Origin: Rhynchonema sp. JSB1_4 | Lineage: Eukaryota; Nematoda; Chromadorea; Monhysterida; Xyalidae | DNA: 64,000 nt | Reading direction: 5' to 3' | Assembly (NCBI GenBank): GCA_030248065.1 | Contig: JASAMV010003251.1 | Coordinates: 1 to 64,000, forward strand | Program-made: the position numbers and the translations under genes | The notes under the pieces: generated by a model | Databases searched by the model: none | Told to the model about the DNA's origin: nothing | The model's input: only the letters and a program-made list of their open reading frames with translations | Shown here: in pieces, positions 1 through 18,400 of the stretch | Position numbering within the stretch: position 1 is the stretch's first letter | Layout: every line of letters begins with the position of its first letter

Positions 1-468
1 AGTCGCAAGTGCCCAGACGCGGCGCTAGATTACGGTATTATTATGTAGGCAATAAGATGATTATAATGTCACACCCATGCCGTAAGCAAGTAAGCTGTGC
101 CGCCGGGGCTAAGTTGATTATTCGCCATACTAATCGCTGGTATTATGTAGCACAGCACATCCATTTTTGATCAGTCAGTAATTAAAATCAGTAGCTTCAA
201 TCCCGTCACAGGAAAACACAGACACACTGCATGACGTACTTACTGTATAATGTTAAAAATTATCATCCTAAGTGCCAGTTAATTATTTTAGAGGTCGTCA
301 ACAAGGTGGGTGTTTTGCTGTTTGTATAACTAATCATTTTTTAATGAAGTGGAGGTTTTGATTATTGAAATTTTTTAGCCCTGACGAGGGTACTATTGAG
401 TGCTGAAAATTCGGCAATATATAGTCTGTGATCTGAATTGGTGCTGTTCGTCTCTCAAAGCCACACAA
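1..468. other. Upstream block duplicated at 4.2-4.45 kb; no gene seen
   Basis: No coding exon is recognised here. Bases about 208-360 resemble about 4308-4450: both have an AAAACACAGACACAC run, a GTCAACAAGGTGG word and a following TAATCATT word in the same order. As both blocks lie upstream of a copy of the secreted-peptide gene, I read this as the old 5' flank of copy A, duplicated with it. Promoter function is inference. Confidence 0.45.
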
Positions 469-859
469 CTAGGGCTCGCGCGGGAAATTTTTTTGAAGGA
501 CGGGAAAAGTTGGGGAAATTTCCCGTTTTCCCCAAGGGTCCGGGAATTCTTGCGGGAAATGGAAGTTTGGACTTTTGAAGGACGGGAAATGTCGCGGGAA
601 ATGGTTTTCAGAATTTTGAAGGACGGGAAATTGAGGGAAAAGGCCTATTTCCCGCGGGAAATTTCCCGCGGGAAATTTCCCGCGGGAAATTTCCCGCGGG
701 AAATGCGGGAAAACGGGAAATTTCCCGCGGGAAATGGCGGTATTTCCCGCAGATTTCCCGCACAAAACAGGAATTTCCCTTAAATTTCCCGCTGACAATA
801 GGAATTTCCCGTAAATTTCCCGCGGAAAACAGATATTTCCCGTAAATTTCCCGCCCTAG
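469..859. repeat. Palindromic-word repeat element (GGGAAATTTCCCGC units)
   Basis: The stretch opens with CTAGGGCTCGCGCGGGAAA and closes with AAATTTCCCGCCCTAG, so it has inverted ends. Its interior is packed with self-complementary GGGAAATTTCCCGC words, tandem at 645-735. A second copy lies at about 1367-1625. Open frames across it are by-products of the repeat. Confidence 0.75.
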
Positions 860-1366
860 TTTTTTGGTTTGAGAAGTTACTAATGCAATATCTGGCCGCT
901 GTAAGCGTTCCTTTGATGTGGATGACAAGTCCTGTTGTCTGTTGATGTAAACTGTCAATGTAAAAGTAAACGTGAAGTTGCCCTTTGGGAGATGAACAAC
1001 AACCGCCCCCCCTCCCGAAGACCCGTTAGCATACAAAAGCTACCCTTGAAAATTGACCCGTCCTCACCTCCGAGGGAGGGGGCCACAGGCAGACATACGT
1101 CTTCCTGTTTTAGAAGTTTAGATTCAGGCCTGATCGTGCTGAGACACGTTCAAGCGAGCATTCTGGTCACACACACGTGCCATTCATTGCCGTGAATTTC
1201 TTGATTGATCGGTTTAGTGCGTGAGCCGCTAATTGTAAGTTGAAAATGCAGTCTAAGTCAATTGCTCAGAGTTGTGATCCTCATGAACAGGCCTGAAAGC
1301 GCCAAAAAGTCTATTTCCAACCCATACTAAAGAAGAAAATCCGACAAAAGATGATCTGATCGCTTC
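860..1366. other. Non-coding spacer with a short dispersed repeat
   Basis: No exon is supported. Bases about 1008-1090 match, inverted, a segment at about 50958-51040 and partly one at 59285-59310: all share GACCCGTTAGCATA (or its complement) next to C- or G-rich runs. It is a small dispersed repeat of unknown type. Confidence 0.4.
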
Positions 1367-1625
1367 GATTTCCCGTTTCCCGCGGGAAATTTCACGGGAA
1401 TTACTGACGGGAATTCCCGCGCGGGAAATGGTCGAAGGACGGGAAAAAGCGGGAAATGGCCGATTTCCCGCGGGAATTTTCAGGCACTATTTCCCGCGGG
1501 AAATTTCCCGCGGGAAATGGCACTATCGAAAATATTTCCCGGGAAACGGGGACGGGAAATTTCCCGCAAATTTCCCTCCCTCCCGCGAAATTCCGCGGGA
1601 AAAAAATTTCCCGCGCGAGCCCTAC
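1367..1625. repeat. Second copy of the GGGAAATTTCCCGC element
   Basis: Same word as at 469-859; the right end is AAATTTCCCGCGCGAGCCCTA, the inverted form of the left end of the first copy. The left end is less clear. Confidence 0.65.
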
Positions 1626-1635
1626 ACACAACAAC

Positions 1636-1795
1636 ATGAATTACCTAATTGTTTTGATTTCCGTTTTTCTCCGATTGGGGCAATCGCAAACATCCCGCTC
1701 TGTATGTGCATATGCGTACCTAACGATATAATCATTCACTTTTCTTGTATTGTTCACAGTTGTACCGCTTGTGACTTTGCCTATACCTATCTCAC
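1636..1795. repeat. Dispersed repeat, inverted copy at 5975-6115
   Basis: The stretch running from a CCTAATTGTTTTGATTTCC word to a TTGTGACTTTGCCTATACC word recurs, reverse-complemented and diverged, at about 5975-6115. No protein is recognised in either copy. Its right edge is the insertion point of the element at 1801. Confidence 0.5.
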
Positions 1796-1800
1796 CTATG

Positions 1801-2286
1801 CAGGGTTGGGCAAAAAAAATTTTTTTAAATTTTTTTAAAATTTTTCGGGGGAACAAAATGTTGCAAAACGTCCAAAAAATGGCCTTTTTGGGGGTTATTT
1901 TTTTGTCACTTTTTCTCAAGGGTCGAAAAATTTTCTTCACAAAATCACTTTTGGGGCATGTATTTGGTATCTAAGATGCCTCAAATGATGTTATTATACC
2001 TTCCCGTGATATATAAGACAAAGTATGCATGTACTTACATGGTACTTTGATGTCATACCACAGAGCAGCAATCATAGGTCCATAACAAGCACAGACTGTT
2101 GGATCGCATCGAAATGGCGTAAACACCTTTCATAAGTGATGCAAACCAAAGTCACAAAAGTGACTTGTCAATTAAAGTTGCATTTTTTCGCGATTTTGCG
2201 CGTTTTTTAGGGAAATTTGGTAAAATTTCCCCGAATCTGAGACTTTTTAAAAAAAACTTGTTTAAAAAAATTTTTTTCCAACCCTG
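1801..2286. mobile_element. Non-autonomous hAT-like element, TSD CACCTATG
   Basis: The ends are CAGGGTTGG and CCAACCCTG. CACCTATG directly precedes (1793-1800) and directly follows (2287-2294), an exact 8-bp target-site duplication. An 8-bp duplication with CAGGG-type ends is the known signature of the hAT superfamily. The inside is A/T homopolymer rich and has no transposase. Related copies are at 29106, 44127 and 56957. Confidence 0.9.
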
Positions 2287-2537
2287 CACCTATGTACATA
2301 AAACCAACTTCAAACCCAGCTCGATGAGCCGAACTTTGCTTTATCCACAAAGAAGTCCAATGCAACTGAACTGTCTCTCTTGTTTTCAACATGCGGTATA
2401 CCAGACTATGTACAGTACTTCATGTCTTGTGCGCGAAAATAGATGAAAATCCCACTGCATCAGCGCAGTGACTGTTGTAAATCTAATTGCAAAGTTTTTA
2501 TCTCTCAGTGGTCAGATACTTGCAAATACACGCAGCA

Positions 2538-3132
2538 ATGGCTAATAATGGTGAGCAGCATATGACCAGCAGCAGCCGAGTGCTGTCAATGGCAGTCACG
2601 CTGTGTCTGGTCGTGTCCCACTGTGCGGTGGCAGCTTCGCCCGTCGCTTGTGTGCCGATGGCCAACGGCGGATGTCAACCGTGGCAGCGCGCGCATGCTC
2701 AAGCATTCCTGAAACTGTTCAGACAGCATTTCTATCACAGTTGGTTTGACTAACGATGTAGCTTTATTTATTTATTTGAGTTCAGCATCCCTTAGTGCCT
2801 GGTCAGTAGGTCCGAAGGCTAATTGGCTAATGCTGTCCATCAATAAGAAGATCACGTTTTCAAAGTACATAGGTATGAGTTCATCTTTGCTTTTGGTACA
2901 CGCAATGCAAGACTCTAAATTAGTCAAGGTGTATCCTGATTCCAACATTTTGACACGGTCAATTGCATTTACAGAGCCACATCAATCGATTGTTATGACG
3001 AGGGCAATGCTGCGTGCTGACAAACCTGTTTCTCATCGCTTCTTGTTGCTGGGACCGGAATGGGGAAGCTGGGAAGCCCCTGCCTGGCGTGGGAACACGT
3101 TTCCGAGATACAGCAATCGTCTCTCAAATTAA
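2538..3132 (+). CDS. Small secreted peptide precursor, copy A (two exons)
   Basis: Exon 1 is 2538-2739 and exon 2 is 2975-3132; the join is phase 1 and gives about 119 residues ending at TAA. ATG 2538 is chosen, with a second in-frame ATG eight codons later. The N-terminus has a strong signal peptide (hydrophobic core SMAVTLCLVVSHCAVAASP), then a short region with two Cys (ACVPMANGGC) and an aromatic/basic stretch. Exon 2 is rich in Pro, Trp and Arg (GPEWGSWEAPAWRG). The donor CACA|GTTGGT is weak; reading through it stops four codons later at 71 residues. A splice acceptor (CTCTCAG, ending about 2507) before the ATG suggests a 5' UTR exon or a spliced leader. An AATAAA lies at about 3198. The family is not recognised; a neuropeptide, effector or defence peptide are all possible. 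Confidence 0.6.
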
Positions 3133-4469
3133 GTAACCTATGTAACTTGTATGCATAGGTCGTTTTGAACTCATTGCGATGCGAGGACTAAAGAACAAAT
3201 AAACTCGCTTTTGCATAATCAGCTTTTAACTGCTGAACCTCTGATGCTGAAGTACCTTGTTTGACTGTGTGTGCACAAATTGTTGACCTGCTGTGACAAA
3301 GTGGAGCAATACTGTCATAAACCTTACCTTTCAAAAGCAAATCGTTCAACATACATATTCGTAAGACGAGTGTTTTTTGTATTCAGTGTACGTGCAGTCC
3401 TATACAGTGACAAGTGTCGTGTCTCACACGCTTGGATGGAATAAAAAAAAGAAGAAAAAGAAGAAGTGTAATATTATAAAGTGTCCATTGCAAACAGATC
3501 TACTCGAAGCGAAAAAAATAAGCACATTAGTGGGCGGTTGCCTTTTTTGATCCAGTGGAGAGGTTCGATTAAGCCTCCGTTAGCCGTAGTGGAGGTTTAT
3601 TTGGAAAGTTTCCGAATTAGCAGACTGGCGGTTTTATTTACGATAAATGTTTTGTTTCTGAATTCCAAAACAGATTAAGGGGGACTTGATAAGTGGATAA
3701 GGTTTAGTGAAAAATTAAGTTGAAAATTGAATCAGACCTTTGAAGTGTTAGAGTGAATATCCTGCAATTTATGGGTCTTTTTACTTCTTTTCTCCGAAAT
3801 GGTGGCCGCCTTCAAGGGACACTTTGATCAAAGGGGGCCTATGTCCCTGTGATCCCCTGAATCCGCTGGTGTTGACGTGTATGGCTGCGTGCCTTTCTTC
3901 ACGGCAAAAATCACTCGAGTGGTGAGCAATAGTACACGCTCGCCTGTCACGGAAACCCGGTTCGATTTGGATGTGCGGCATTTCCAACACATTTGTGCGT
4001 GCCAAAATTAAACCAACAACTTTGTTTTCCACTGTGTTTTCCATCCAACTTTCATCTCAACTCTCCACTGAACTCTCGCCACTCACACTTCTTTCGTGAA
4101 TTCCAGCCAATGAAGTCACCGGTCAGAAACTGTCAGCAACGTTCGCAAAAAAGTACTCGATGCTCCCAGGCTACAGGTGAGCTACATTATATTGGTCGCC
4201 TCCCCGCCACTTTCTCACTCGCAATACCAAAATCAGTCATCCATAAAATATACTGTAATTCTATTTTTGGTCACTCACTAATCAGTCGGCTTTATCGGAT
4301 CAGCAGAAAAACACAGACACACAAAACAAGATGACGTCTACATCCGCCCTAAGCTTCATGAGCACCAACAAATCTTTTAAAAGACGTCAACAAGGTGGTC
4401 GTTTTGTTGCCGCAATTACTAATCATTAATGTTAAGAGGTGGATGTTTTCGGCCTATTTAAGAACGCAT
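3133..4469. other. Intergenic between the peptide gene copies
   Basis: No exon is supported. There is a purine-rich tract at about 3440-3470, and the part from about 4190 to 4450 resembles the block at the left edge of the window, so it is probably the native 5' flank of copy B. A repeat fragment related to the CAACGCAACTGC elements starts at about 4489. Confidence 0.4.
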
Positions 4470-5024
4470 ATCAAACAGGTCCGTTGGCTAATACTACTGT
4501 TGTCAACACGCAAGTGACAGTGGGTCCTGCTGGCTGGGTATGTCTGCTATGCAACACTGGGGTTGCCGAACACACTTGGACAATAGCGCGACACGGGTGT
4601 TGACGGCAGACGACATGCTGCTGCTGCGAGTTTGCACAAAACACAGACAGTCCGTGTTGGCGCAACATCGGATTAAAGTCGTGAAGCCGATGAATCGTAT
4701 TATAAAATGGTCGCGAAACTCCTGATCACTTTCATCATCGCTACAGTAGCCTAGTTGACAGGTATTCATTTGTACATACGTGCCTGCCTGTGATCGGAGT
4801 GTCATTGTCAAATGAAGTGTATTTAGTTCGATGTGCATATTTCGCATCAGTAGTGAGAATACGCACCTCGGACAATGTAGGCATATTTGCGACATATTTT
4901 ATAACTTTTCGCCAGAATTATCATCGAAATCCCACAGCATCAGCAGTGACTGTTGCAAATGTTATTGCAAAGTTCTTTACTTTTCAGAGGTCTCAAACTG
5001 GGCAAATACAGCCTGTACACAGCA

Positions 5025-5478
5025 ATGGATAATAATGGTAAGCAGCATATGACCAGCAGCAGCCGAGTGCTGTCAATGGCAGTCACGCTGTGTCTGGTCG
5101 TGTCTTACTGTGCGGTGGCAGCTTCGCCCGTCGCTTGTGTGCCGATGGCCAACGGCGGATGTCAACCGTGGCAGCGCGCGCATGCTCAAGCATTCCTGAA
5201 ACTGCTCAGACAGCATTACTATCACAGTTGGTTTGACTAACGATATCAGCTCATCTTTGGTTGTGGTCTAGTGGCTGAAAAGTTGATATTCAATCAGTCA
5301 TTGTGTGTCCGTCTTGGGTTCTGAAGTTTTGACATAATCGTTGTTTGCATTTTCAGAGCAACACGAATCGATCGTTATGACGTCGAATGCGCCGACGACT
5401 GGCAAACCGGTTTCTCGTCTCTTCACCGGGCTCAAACCGGGTTGGGGCCACATGTGGAAGCCTAACGCCATGGCTTGA
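5025..5478 (+). CDS. Small secreted peptide precursor, copy B (two exons)
   Basis: Exon 1 is 5025-5226 and exon 2 is 5357-5478 after a TTTTCAG acceptor; phase 1 joining gives about 107 residues. Exon 1 matches copy A base for base apart from a handful of changes after the first codons, including CAC to TAC, TTC to CTC and TTC to TAC codons. Exon 2 keeps only its start (SIVMT) and a central KPVS motif, then diverges to an ending with GLKPGWGHMWKPNAMA. Donor and acceptor positions match copy A, which supports the two-exon model. A TTTTCAG acceptor also lies just upstream of the ATG (about 4981-4987). Function is unknown; secretion is predicted from the signal peptide. Confidence 0.6.
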
Positions 5479-6400
5479 AAACAAAAATCACACGCACAGC
5501 CCTGGTGCCATTTTCCTGACAAGTTCGCTTTGTAATTCTCGTTCCGTTCACTAATCTATTTATACTGTAAAATCGTTCTGAATTCCAACTGTCATGTGAG
5601 GTGATAAGATCGGATCGACTGAAGACAAGCACCGATTCTTTTATATGCCATCATGTGAATCAGAATTGTTTGTTGCTCTTTGAACTGCTGAATCTTGGAC
5701 CTCGATGTTTATAGATTGTACGTTGCTTTGCTGAGTGGTGCGTAGTGCTGCACAGAGTTTTTCTTACCGGCTGTGATAAATGAAGCAACTGTCACAAACA
5801 TTGGCTTTAACAACGCAACCGGTAAATAGATCATAAAAACGGAGGAGTGGAATGTCGTCAAGTGTCCATTTCAAACACATCCATTAATGTTGACCCACTT
5901 GAAGAAGAGAAAAAATGTTGTGTTGTTTGTTGTTTAGGATTCATACGGTCGTCTTGTTGTAGGGTTTGTCGGTTTATTGTCAGGGTTAGTGGTATAAGCA
6001 AAGTCACAAACGGTACAACTAAAGAACGCAAGAAAGAGCAAAGATTATATAGGTACAGAACAGGATGTTTGCAAAAGCCCCAATCGGGGGGAAAGGAAAT
6101 CAGAACAATTAGATAATTAGCGACACAAAGTGGCGTGCCGCACACAAAATCACCCCCAAAATATTGGCACAGGGGGCAAACAATTCACTAGGAAATTACT
6201 AATGGCAGAAATTTCCCACACTCCCTACTTCACAGAAAGTAGCGAGAATGCAGTTCAAGCACAATTTCACACACTCCCACCGTGACTCAAAAATACTCAT
6301 TTGAGGTTTCTAAGCTCAATAAAAATGTAATCGCAAAGGCTCAAATACAATTCCCTAGAATTTGCTAGAAAACATATCGGCCACAATATGTAATCATGAT
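5479..6400. other. Intergenic with inverted copy of the 1.6-1.8 kb repeat
   Basis: Bases about 5975-6115 are the reverse complement, diverged, of 1636-1795. Apart from that I see no gene, RNA or strong signal here. Confidence 0.4.
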
Positions 6401-6401
6401 T

Positions 6402-6940
6402 CACAACATTCTAGTTCGCTTTTTCTCGGCCAATTTTGTGGGCTTCGACCCAATTGCGCCTCCACGGCGACTTTTGCCCTCTGCTGGGGACTTGATGCGC
6501 CTTGCACGGTGACTTGTTGATTCGGCTGCTTCTTCGGCAGACCCGAATTTGCTGACGTGGCCAACCGAGCGCGATGGATTGGATTGAGAGATTATCGATA
6601 TGAGTAATGAGACGCCTTGAATCGGTGAATGGGAGTTGCGAATTGTGATGCCTTGAACGGCAGAGTTTGACTGGGGAAATGTCCGAGCCCCAGGAGTTGA
6701 CCGATGTGAAGATGCGGATGGCGAGACGACGTCACGCACATCGACCGAGTAGTCCGTTACCGCGGCGGGGACCTGTCCCCGGCCAATTGCTCCTATCCTG
6801 GTGTACGGGATCACGTTTGCAGCGACTTTCGACCGTGGTTGCCTGTCGTGAGGACTTACTGCACCGGGCGCCCTCTTGTGGGGCCTTTTGGCAGCAACAG
6901 CCTTTGGTTGCGGGCGGACAGTTGAAGATGAGAGTCAACG
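6402..6940 (-). CDS. Unassigned open stretch, possible terminal exon
   Basis: The minus strand stays open for about 178 codons in a GC-richer island and ends at TAG (6402-6404). The product is basic and Ser/Pro/Arg rich (for example SRRGGAIGSKPTKLAEKK near the end), with no domain I recognise. No convincing ATG or splice acceptor marks its start, so if real it is the last exon of a gene whose other exons I cannot find. The opposite strand is also open for 96 codons, which weakens the case. Confidence 0.25.
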
Positions 6941-6959
6941 ATGAATCCAAGGCCTGATG

Positions 6960-7393
6960 ACGAGAACGGCTCTCGCGCAGATTAGATGCCAGATGAAGAA
7001 GAGAAAAATGTTCTGTTGTTTAGGTAGGTGTTTGTATTGTACATACTACCGGCCATTGGGCCGAAACAATCCCGTGGCTTGCGTGAGGCAAGCCCATATG
7101 CCAAGTTGGTGCCATAGCGCTTGCCCACGAGGTTGATATACGACGGCCCCCTTGGTCTCTAGATAATCTCAATGGGCTATGACAGTTGGTACTAAATCTG
7201 TCAAGTGAGTTGTTTCAGTGCAGCATTATTTCATCAGTGACTATGTTTTCATCCAAGTCTCTTCGCAAACATTTACTGTCAGTTTTATGAGCTTACCACC
7301 GATGGCCAGAACTGTCATTTTTTAGTTTTTTTATCGTTTCAGTCATTGCTGTCTATAAATCTGCACAAGCGCCTGCGAATGTGAATAAATAAT
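6960..7393. other. Spacer downstream of the WDR13-type gene
   Basis: No gene is supported here. It contains the 3' side of the minus-strand WD40 gene; no clear minus-strand AATAAA is seen. Confidence 0.3.
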
Positions 7394-14398
<7,005 letters not shown>

Positions 14399-15104
14399 GC
14401 CTATTACGTTAATGGATTATTGTTATTAGTTTGTGTTCATGGATTATTGCAATATGCCATAAAATATAATACAAATATAAGACGCCGCGATTAATCCATC
14501 TTCGTGAGAAAATGGTGGAATCCAAACCGAACCCAATTATGCTCAACAAAGTGGCAAGTAATGCAGATTTGACCACAACTTTTATACGATCATAACGGCA
14601 CAGTATCCAGGGGGATGAAGACCACAAAATACACGAAAACAATAACAAAAACACAGGGCTACAGTGAGATAACAGAAAAGCAGTTTCTCATATAAAACAA
14701 AAGCCGAAAAACATGTTTGAAAAAAACACCCACCTTCGTGCCAAAACAAAAGACCAGGTCACACAGTTACAGCCAAAAACTTGAAGTAATGTCGGTATCT
14801 AACAAGAAAATCGACATTACGGGATATAGACAGCGTAAGACTGAAAATCGTTACGATTACCACAAGAAACCACTGAAATTCGCTTGGATCCAGCGTCTAA
14901 ATTTTCACAACTTTAACTGAAATCAAACTCTAGATTCCGATTATAATCGACCATCAATCATCCTTGCCATTTCTTTCATCATCGCGGCTGCTGAAACAGG
15001 CAGACAAGTAGACCTATCTAGTCGCATGTGTGGTCAGGTAAACTTAAAAAGGTCTAAAGAACAGCGCCATAGGTGCATCAGCATCGGGGCATATTTCGTA
15101 CAAA

Positions 15105-15289
15105 GGCAAGCTACGCCAACACGAGGCCGATTTCGAAGGTGCGGTGTATTCAAAACGAATAGAAAGAGAAAATCATCATGCTCCACTTTGTATTCTTCAA
15201 CGTGTAACATTTCCCAAATCAGCAGCCACGTCAGAATGTTTCATTATTCTGCCAGCTGCGAAATCGGGCTCGTGTTGGCGCAGTTTGCC
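15105..15289. mobile_element. MITE family G, copy 2
   Basis: Same ends and inner words as 11404-11601 (CCAACACGAGGCCGATTTCG left, CGAAATCGGGCTCGTGTTGG right). It sits between the start of the WD40 gene and the 3' end of the LUC7-like gene. Confidence 0.75.
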
Positions 15290-15472
15290 TTTATATGGTA
15301 TCCCGACTCTTGATTCCAAATGCCACCACTGGTTCCAAATCAATTCACTATACAGCGGGCTGGGGATCGGACGTGGGTGTGGGTGTTTTTCAACTATGTG
15401 GGTCAACCCATACCCACACAATGTTGCAACTTTGTTTGTTTGTGACATTGACTGCGTTAAAAATTTTCCAAA

Positions 15473-18400
15473 TCACCTGCGTTTTTCCTTATCGCGAGGC
15501 GAGCGCGATCGTTTGCGGCTGGACGATTTTCGATCTCGATCTCGGCTGCGGGAACGCCGACGACGCCGATGATCGTCACGTCGCTCTCGGCTGAAACAGG
15601 GAGTAGCCGAATATTAGAATGAAATGAAAGAGAAAATATTTTTCTACTTTTCTGGTTTTTCTTTAGAAAGAAACAAAATTAAGATAAACAACAAAAATCA
15701 CTCGAGTAGGTTTTTTCAAATCAAAGACACAACGATCTTAGCACGAATTTTGATCATCTTATTATGATAACGTACGTACGGTTTTATCGAGCGGTCGGGT
15801 TTGCGGCGGATTTGAATTGAATTGGATTTTTGTCAAAAATTGTCGAAAAAAATTATTGTTGCATTTTTTGCCGAAAACAACATCTCGCTGGTTAAACGTA
15901 CCCGACACACGCCGCAAACCCTAATTGATTGAGGGGAGAAAAAAGGTACTGCATTCTTATGCACCGGCGCGCCATTAGCTGCAAAGGTAACGGGTAGCTC
16001 TGCGAACGGTGCATTTCGGTTAGGTCGGTTTGTTATATAAATAAAGAGACCATAATGTCTGATTGTCATATTGACCAAAAATACAAAATATAAACCAGAA
16101 TCAAAACCGAGATTTTCATGTGTGACGGTTTGTTCAATCTCAAAATTAAAAGAAATTTTCTCACCTTCGGCTGCGTGATCGGGAACGGCGGTAGCTGAAA
16201 ATATAAAAAACTTGGTTTCTCCTGGTCCGCAATTACTTTTTCGCGCAAAGACGCAACAAAAAAACTTGTTGTGATGACGACAATAATTATTTTTTTCTCA
16301 ATAAGACATCTGATCTAGTTTGGCAGCACGGACGTCTTGGCACACAACATCCATTTATTGGTTAGCGAGTCCTTACTTGTGGCGAATTATAAAGAGAAAC
16401 AAAAGAGAAATCGACAAAAACTGCAAAAAATAATCAAGACAATTTGTTACCGTCGATCATCGCGGTATCGATCCCTACGATCCCCACCCGACGATCGATA
16501 AGTGATCGCCGGTCGACTACCGCTGCCTCGATTGCCTCGTAGGGCGCGACGCTCACCGCTTGTGGCCTGTGAACAAACGGCACGATGGTGGAATAATGCT
16601 ATCTGTCTCGCAATTGTGTGTGAATGTATAGTAACACTACGCCAACATGAGACCGATTTCGGAGGGGGCCGGCTGCTGATTTGGGAAATGTTACACGCTG
16701 TAGAATACAGCGTGGCGGATGAGGGTCGTCTGTTTCTATTCGTTTTGCAAGCACACCACCGGCGAAATCGGGCTCATGTTGGCGTTATGTTACTATATTT
16801 AGTTCTTCCTTAGTATTAAACGGCTAAACACCAAATTAGTTTTGGACAATTTTGTTCTCCAATTCATGCAAATCGCGAAACATTTTTTAGACGAGTCTGA
16901 CATGACAGCCACGGCCCCAGAGCTCTGCCAGCCAGCACAGCAGCAGTTACTAAACCCAAATCAGGTGCTTTTGCAATGTCCAGCACATGTTTCTTCTGAA
17001 CCAGAGTTATACGATCAATTCGAGAATCACCGTACGAACGAACGGTACAGAAACATTCCAAATTTGTACGACCAAAAGAAACAAACAGGAAACCAGTGGA
17101 GTTCCGCCGACCGACCCTGATCTCGGCGAGTTTATCCCTCAGGAACACGAAACCCATGTGCAGTTTGCCACCGAAATGATCCGCCAGGCGTCGATCGTTG
17201 TCGTGAATGCCCAGATACGCGCCACACACTTCGCACACGCGCAGTTTCTGCTGTTGGTAGCTGCTCGCTGGCAGCGCGCTTCGGTATTCGGCCTACATGG
17301 ATTAGAATTTTTTTACCTTTCATTTTCACTTTTTTTAGTTATTTTGGCATTTTTTGACCCAGCTAAACAGCATGGTTTGAAATTTGGCAGCCGAAATAAA
17401 AAGTGAGACAATAAACCAGGTTGAGAACAGAGAATCGGATCTAGCGAGGATGGAAGAGCTGAGCATATCTGAAAAGAAAAGACGCGAAACTGGGATTCGA
17501 AATTGGTGTGCGAATTATCGGCCAAGTCTAGTGCATTGGCCAAGGCCAATGACCGCACTTTTAATCAGTGTAGTTCCTGGTTCGGCGGGGAAATTAGTGT
17601 ACCTCCCTGGGGGGGAAGACCCAAATTCAGAAAAAGTCACTTTTTGAGGTGGAAAATTTGGCCTATTTTCGGAAAAAATTCTTCATAAAAAGGGTGTTTT
17701 GGCGACTTTTAACAACATTGACGTAAAAATCACACGTTTAGTGTACTAGTGTACCTTGGTCGGGGAAATTAGTGTAACATAGGGTATACTTGCGGGCCGG
17801 AAAAAAAACCGTTTTTTTTCGGAAAAAAAAACCGAAAAAAAAAACCGTTTTTTTTCCGAGGCCCGGAAAAATACGTTTTTATTTTTCCGGAAATTTTTCG
17901 AAGTGGCAACTTTTGGAAAAAAAACGGTTTTTTTTCCAAAAATTTCCGAAATATTTTCAAGGGTTACGAAAGGATGTTGTCAAAACTAATGTAAATCGGT
18001 GCTAAACAGTTCAAAATGAGCACTTTTTAATCTCCAAGTGCATTTCTAGCATGTTTCAGGCCATTTCCCGACAAAATTTTCTCCAAAATAGGCGTTTTTG
18101 GACCATGGGTATCCTTAAGTACTGGAAAAATATTTGGAAAAAAACGGTTTTTTTTCCGGAAAAAAAACGGTTTTTTTTCCAAAAATATATTTTGCGGAAA
18201 AATACGCAAGTATAACATAGGGGTACCCCTCCCCCAGGAACTACACTGCTAATAATTATAATCAGTCTGGTGTGAACACAACACTCACCATGAAACGATG
18301 CGAGAGTATGACCAAAGATTTAGTTCTAATCGGAAGAAATTATAAAATAAGAAAAATATTTTAATGGAGTGGAGATCTAACTACGCCTAGGTTTCGCTGG

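Noticed and set aside
469..1036. Open frames rich in REFPAGNFP-like repeats
   Set aside because: They are readings of the GGGAAATTTCCCGC repeat on both strands, with no codon-level conservation.
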